Assembly (NCBI GenBank): GCA_026984555.1
Contig: JALSRY010000713.1
Span: 1 to 7,537, forward strand
DNA length: 7,537 nt
Reading direction: 5' to 3'
Origin: Phycisphaerae bacterium
Lineage (GTDB): Bacteria; Planctomycetota; Phycisphaerae; UBA1845; Fen-1342
A model generated the notes under the pieces. That model was not told where the DNA came from. It saw only the letters and a list, made by a program, of their open reading frames with translations, and ran no database searches. Shown here piece by piece: positions 6,267 through 7,537 of this stretch (position 1 is the first letter of the stretch; every line of letters begins with the position of its first letter). Made by a program: the position numbers and the translations under genes.

Positions 6267-6722
6267 CGCTTGCACTCTCCTCCTGAAAACGGGCGCGCTA
6301 CGGCGCCCCGGGCGGCCCTGGGGAACCCGCGCCGCGTGGTCGAGCCGCGCAGCCCATGCGACGCACACAAAGTGAATGGTGGAATTGCAGGCCGGCAATC
6401 GACTTGAGAAGGACAATACCAACCCCGCACCGCGCCCCCGCGCAACGCCGCCACGGTCGGACCGGAATCCCTTCCGTTGAGCTGCCGTCCTTGATCACGG
6501 TATCGCCTTCAATGAGAAACGGATCCGCGTATATGTGCGTTTCGAATGGTACCGTGCAGATAGCCGATATCAAGCCGTTTTTCACACCTGCGGGTCGCTT
6601 TTGCGCAGCGGCACGCCCGCCTCGCATGCCGTCGGCGCCGAGGACGAGCCGATCGGCGAACACTCCACGCACACCCGCGGCAACAACCCGTTGGAACCGC
6701 GAACGGTCACCCGGGGGCCGGT
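6267..6722. other. Long divergent intergenic region, no gene recognised
   Basis: About 450 bp lie between the PEP-CTERM start and the lipoprotein promoter. The part nearest the PEP-CTERM gene is very GC-rich. Around 6480-6600 the sequence is noticeably richer in A and T and holds TATATG (6530-6535) and, on the minus strand, TTGATA, 17 bp before ACCATT. None of these makes a convincing promoter. Open frames on both strands lack ribosome binding sites and recognisable domains. The PEP-CTERM promoter must lie here, but I cannot place it. Confidence 0.45.
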
Positions 6723-6738
6723 TGACGGTATACTGTCA
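6723..6738 (+). promoter_or_regulatory. -10 box within a palindromic candidate operator
   Basis: TGAC-G-GTATAC-T-GTCA is symmetric at 14 of 16 positions. The -10-like TATACT (6729-6734, five of six) lies inside it. No good -35 is found 16-18 bp upstream, where the sequence reads GTCACC. Transcription would begin near 6741, giving the lipoprotein gene a leader of about 54 bases. A bound dimer would block the polymerase, or an activator could replace the missing -35. Confidence 0.45.
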
Positions 6739-6748
6739 TGGGAAACAC

Positions 6749-6777
6749 CCGGCGCGAACGAATCGGTTCGCCACCGG
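6749..6777 (+). promoter_or_regulatory. Leader hairpin before the lipoprotein ribosome binding site
   Basis: GCGAAC (6754-6759) pairs with GTTCGC (6766-6771) around GAATCG. The flanking CCGG (6749-6752) and CCGG (6774-6777) extend the stem across a small internal loop. The structure ends five bases before the AGGAG at 6782 and may affect translation or stability of the mRNA. Confidence 0.35.
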
Positions 6778-6794
6778 CGACAGGAGTGGCAAGC

Positions 6795-7211
6795 GTGTAC
6801 ACACGCGGAGTGGTCAAAAACCAGACGCCCCCTCGGATGCGTCTACGCCCGCTGCTGGCAATGGCGGTGGTTGCGGCGGGTCTCGCCGCCGGGTGCGGGG
6901 CGAACCGCCGGCTCGCCGCCCTGCGGCTCGATGCCCGCCGGGAAAGCCTCGCCGCACTCGGCCGGGCGGTCGAGCAGAGCGAGGCGCAGCGGCCCGCGGG
7001 AATTCGGCGCACCGTCCGCCGCGTACAGCGGACGGTGCGTACCGACACGGAGCGCACCGCACACCGCAATCCGTCCGTGGTCCGCGAGTACGTGCAGCGC
7101 GACGTGATACGCTTCCGCGACAACCAACCCGTGTACGGGCGGACCATCGGGCGTATCCTGGCCGGTCGGCCCGAGCGGATCGGCCCGAACGGAATCATGC
7201 TTTTTTACTGA
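6795..7211 (+). CDS. Small arginine-rich candidate lipoprotein, unknown function
   Basis: I do not recognise this 138-residue protein. It opens with a basic stretch (PPRMRLRP, 12-19), a hydrophobic run LLAMAVVAAGLAAG (20-33) and C34, which is a plausible lipoprotein signal with LAAGC as lipobox (Ala rather than Leu at -3). The mature part is rich in Arg, with RRTVRRVQRTVRTDTER (71-87), and ends RIGPNGIMLFY. No enzyme motif is seen; a lipid-anchored envelope protein is the likely class. GTG 6795 is chosen because AGGAG lies eight bases before it. The in-frame ATG at 6738 would sit at or before the predicted transcription start, and ATG 6837 has no ribosome binding site, though it would also keep the signal peptide. 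A palindromic promoter precedes it and three hairpins follow. It converges with the next gene. Confidence 0.68.
   Translation: MYTRGVVKNQTPPRMRLRPLLAMAVVAAGLAAGCGANRRLAALRLDARRESLAALGRAVEQSEAQRPAGIRRTVRRVQRTVRTDTERTAHRNPSVVREYVQRDVIRFRDNQPVYGRTIGRILAGRPERIGPNGIMLFY
7008..7039. repeat. Perfect 12-bp inverted repeat inside the lipoprotein gene
   Basis: CGCACCGTCCGC (7008-7019) and GCGGACGGTGCG (7028-7039) are exact inverted copies with an 8-base spacer. They lie in the coding sequence for the RRTVRR and RTVRT segments. The mRNA should form a stable stem here. Confidence 0.6.
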
Positions 7212-7277
7212 ACCTGCTGTGCAGGTTGCGCGGGGTCGGCCCGCTGCGGGCCCAGCCGCCTGCCGCGTCCCGGCAGG
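7211..7277. terminator. Three tandem hairpins between convergent genes
   Basis: Three perfect stems follow the lipoprotein stop. AACCTGC/GCAGGTT has a TGT loop (7211-7227). GGCCCG/CGGGCC has a CTG loop (7238-7252). CCTGCCG/CGGCAGG has a CGTCC loop (7259-7277). None is followed by a T-run on either strand, so the cluster probably acts as a structured bidirectional 3' end rather than a classical intrinsic terminator. Confidence 0.4.
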
Positions 7278-7308
7278 ATGTGTGGTCTTGTTCGGCGATC
7301 GGACCGGC

Positions 7309-7537
7309 TCAGAGCCTGCTGCCGGGCCTGCGCCGCGACACGGTTTTCATACCCAGCAGGCCCGCCATCATCACGGGAAGCATCGCCAGCGTACCGACGC
7401 CACACAGTGCCGGCGTGGCGGTGGGCGTGGTTGCGCCGTCGTTGCCGGAGGGGGTGTTGTTTCCGCCGCTGGTGTTGCCGGGGGTTCCGGTCATGGGGTT
7501 CCCCGAGTAGGCGTCGTTCCCGTTTCCAGTCCAGCTG
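7309..7537 (-). CDS. C-terminal end of a secreted protein with a Cys-type C-terminal anchor (partial)
   Basis: Only the last 75 residues are visible; the gene begins beyond the right edge. The visible part starts with a Gly/Asn/Ser/Thr/Pro-rich low-complexity stretch (1-43) typical of an extracellular linker. It is followed by ALCGVGT (43-49), a hydrophobic segment to about 63, a basic tail with SRRRPGSR (67-74), and the stop. Order and length (short motif, single helix, arginine cluster at the very end) are those of bacterial C-terminal sorting signals such as PEP-CTERM or MYXO-CTERM. The motif is instead a lone Cys in LCGVGT with no PEP. This suggests a surface protein processed or lipidated near the Cys, by analogy only. 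The frame is open to the edge without a stop, and an internal ATG at 7494 has no claim to be the start. The rest of the protein is unknown. Confidence 0.75.
   Translation of the reverse strand, partial: SWTGNGNDAYSGNPMTGTPGNTSGGNNTPSGNDGATTPTATPALCGVGTLAMLPVMMAGLLGMKTVSRRRPGSRL

Noticed and set aside
6267..6422. 52-residue N-terminal extension of the PEP-CTERM protein
   Set aside because: It would bury the signal peptide. ATG 6266 has its own AGGAGGAGAG and begins a canonical signal sequence.
6298..6672. 124-codon minus-strand frame in the long intergenic region
   Set aside because: It lacks a ribosome binding site and overlaps the PEP-CTERM leader. One stretch looks protein-like, but the remainder is Arg/Gly/Pro shadow sequence.
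6356..7510. 384-codon plus-strand frame over the right end
   Set aside because: It crosses the lipoprotein gene in another frame, the hairpin cluster and the antisense of the Cys-type tail. The composition is that of a shadow.

Overview
The window looks like chromosomal DNA from a high-GC planctomycete, plausibly of the Phycisphaerae type. Three things point there. A small strongly basic protein at 5059-5268 resembles the family shared by Planctomycetes, Verrucomicrobia and Chlamydiae. A secreted protein at 5583-6266 ends in a classical PEP-CTERM sorting signal. A HflK-like protein at the left edge carries a large multi-helix N-terminal extension. The taxonomic call is inference; no rRNA or other marker is present. 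I see no tRNA, rRNA, CRISPR array, transposase or phage gene.

Layout, left to right. (1) 1-1374, minus: 5' part of an HflK-type SPFH membrane protein, starting at GTG and running off the left edge. (2) 1375-1531: divergent intergenic region with a perfect 7+7 bp inverted repeat beside the hflK ribosome binding site and a promoter-like pair facing right. (3) 1532-2533, plus: ABC-2/NosY-type permease with no ATPase beside it. (4) 2650-4641, minus: P1B-type metal-transporting ATPase with an unusual CPCE motif and no N-terminal metal-binding domain, behind a near-consensus promoter. (5) 4756-5058: about 300 bp with no convincing gene. (6) 5059-5268, minus: the small basic protein, with its own promoter and strong ribosome binding site. 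(7) 5476-5520: intrinsic terminator, then 5583-6266, minus: the PEP-CTERM secreted protein. (8) 6267-6794: a long intergenic stretch ending in a -10 box inside a palindrome. (9) 6795-7211, plus: a small arginine-rich candidate lipoprotein. (10) 7211-7277: three GC hairpins in a row between convergent genes. (11) 7309-7537, minus: C-terminal end of a large secreted protein with a Gly/Asn/Thr-rich linker and a cysteine-containing C-terminal anchor unlike PEP-CTERM.

The genes do not form one operon. Orientation changes often and most genes look monocistronic. The common theme is the cell envelope: membrane protease control, transport, metal export or import, and surface proteins with two different C-terminal sorting signals. 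I do not see a defence system or a biosynthetic cluster. The most unusual items are the Cys-type C-terminal anchor, the CPCE ATPase, the seven-helix HflK and the palindromic promoter of the lipoprotein gene.
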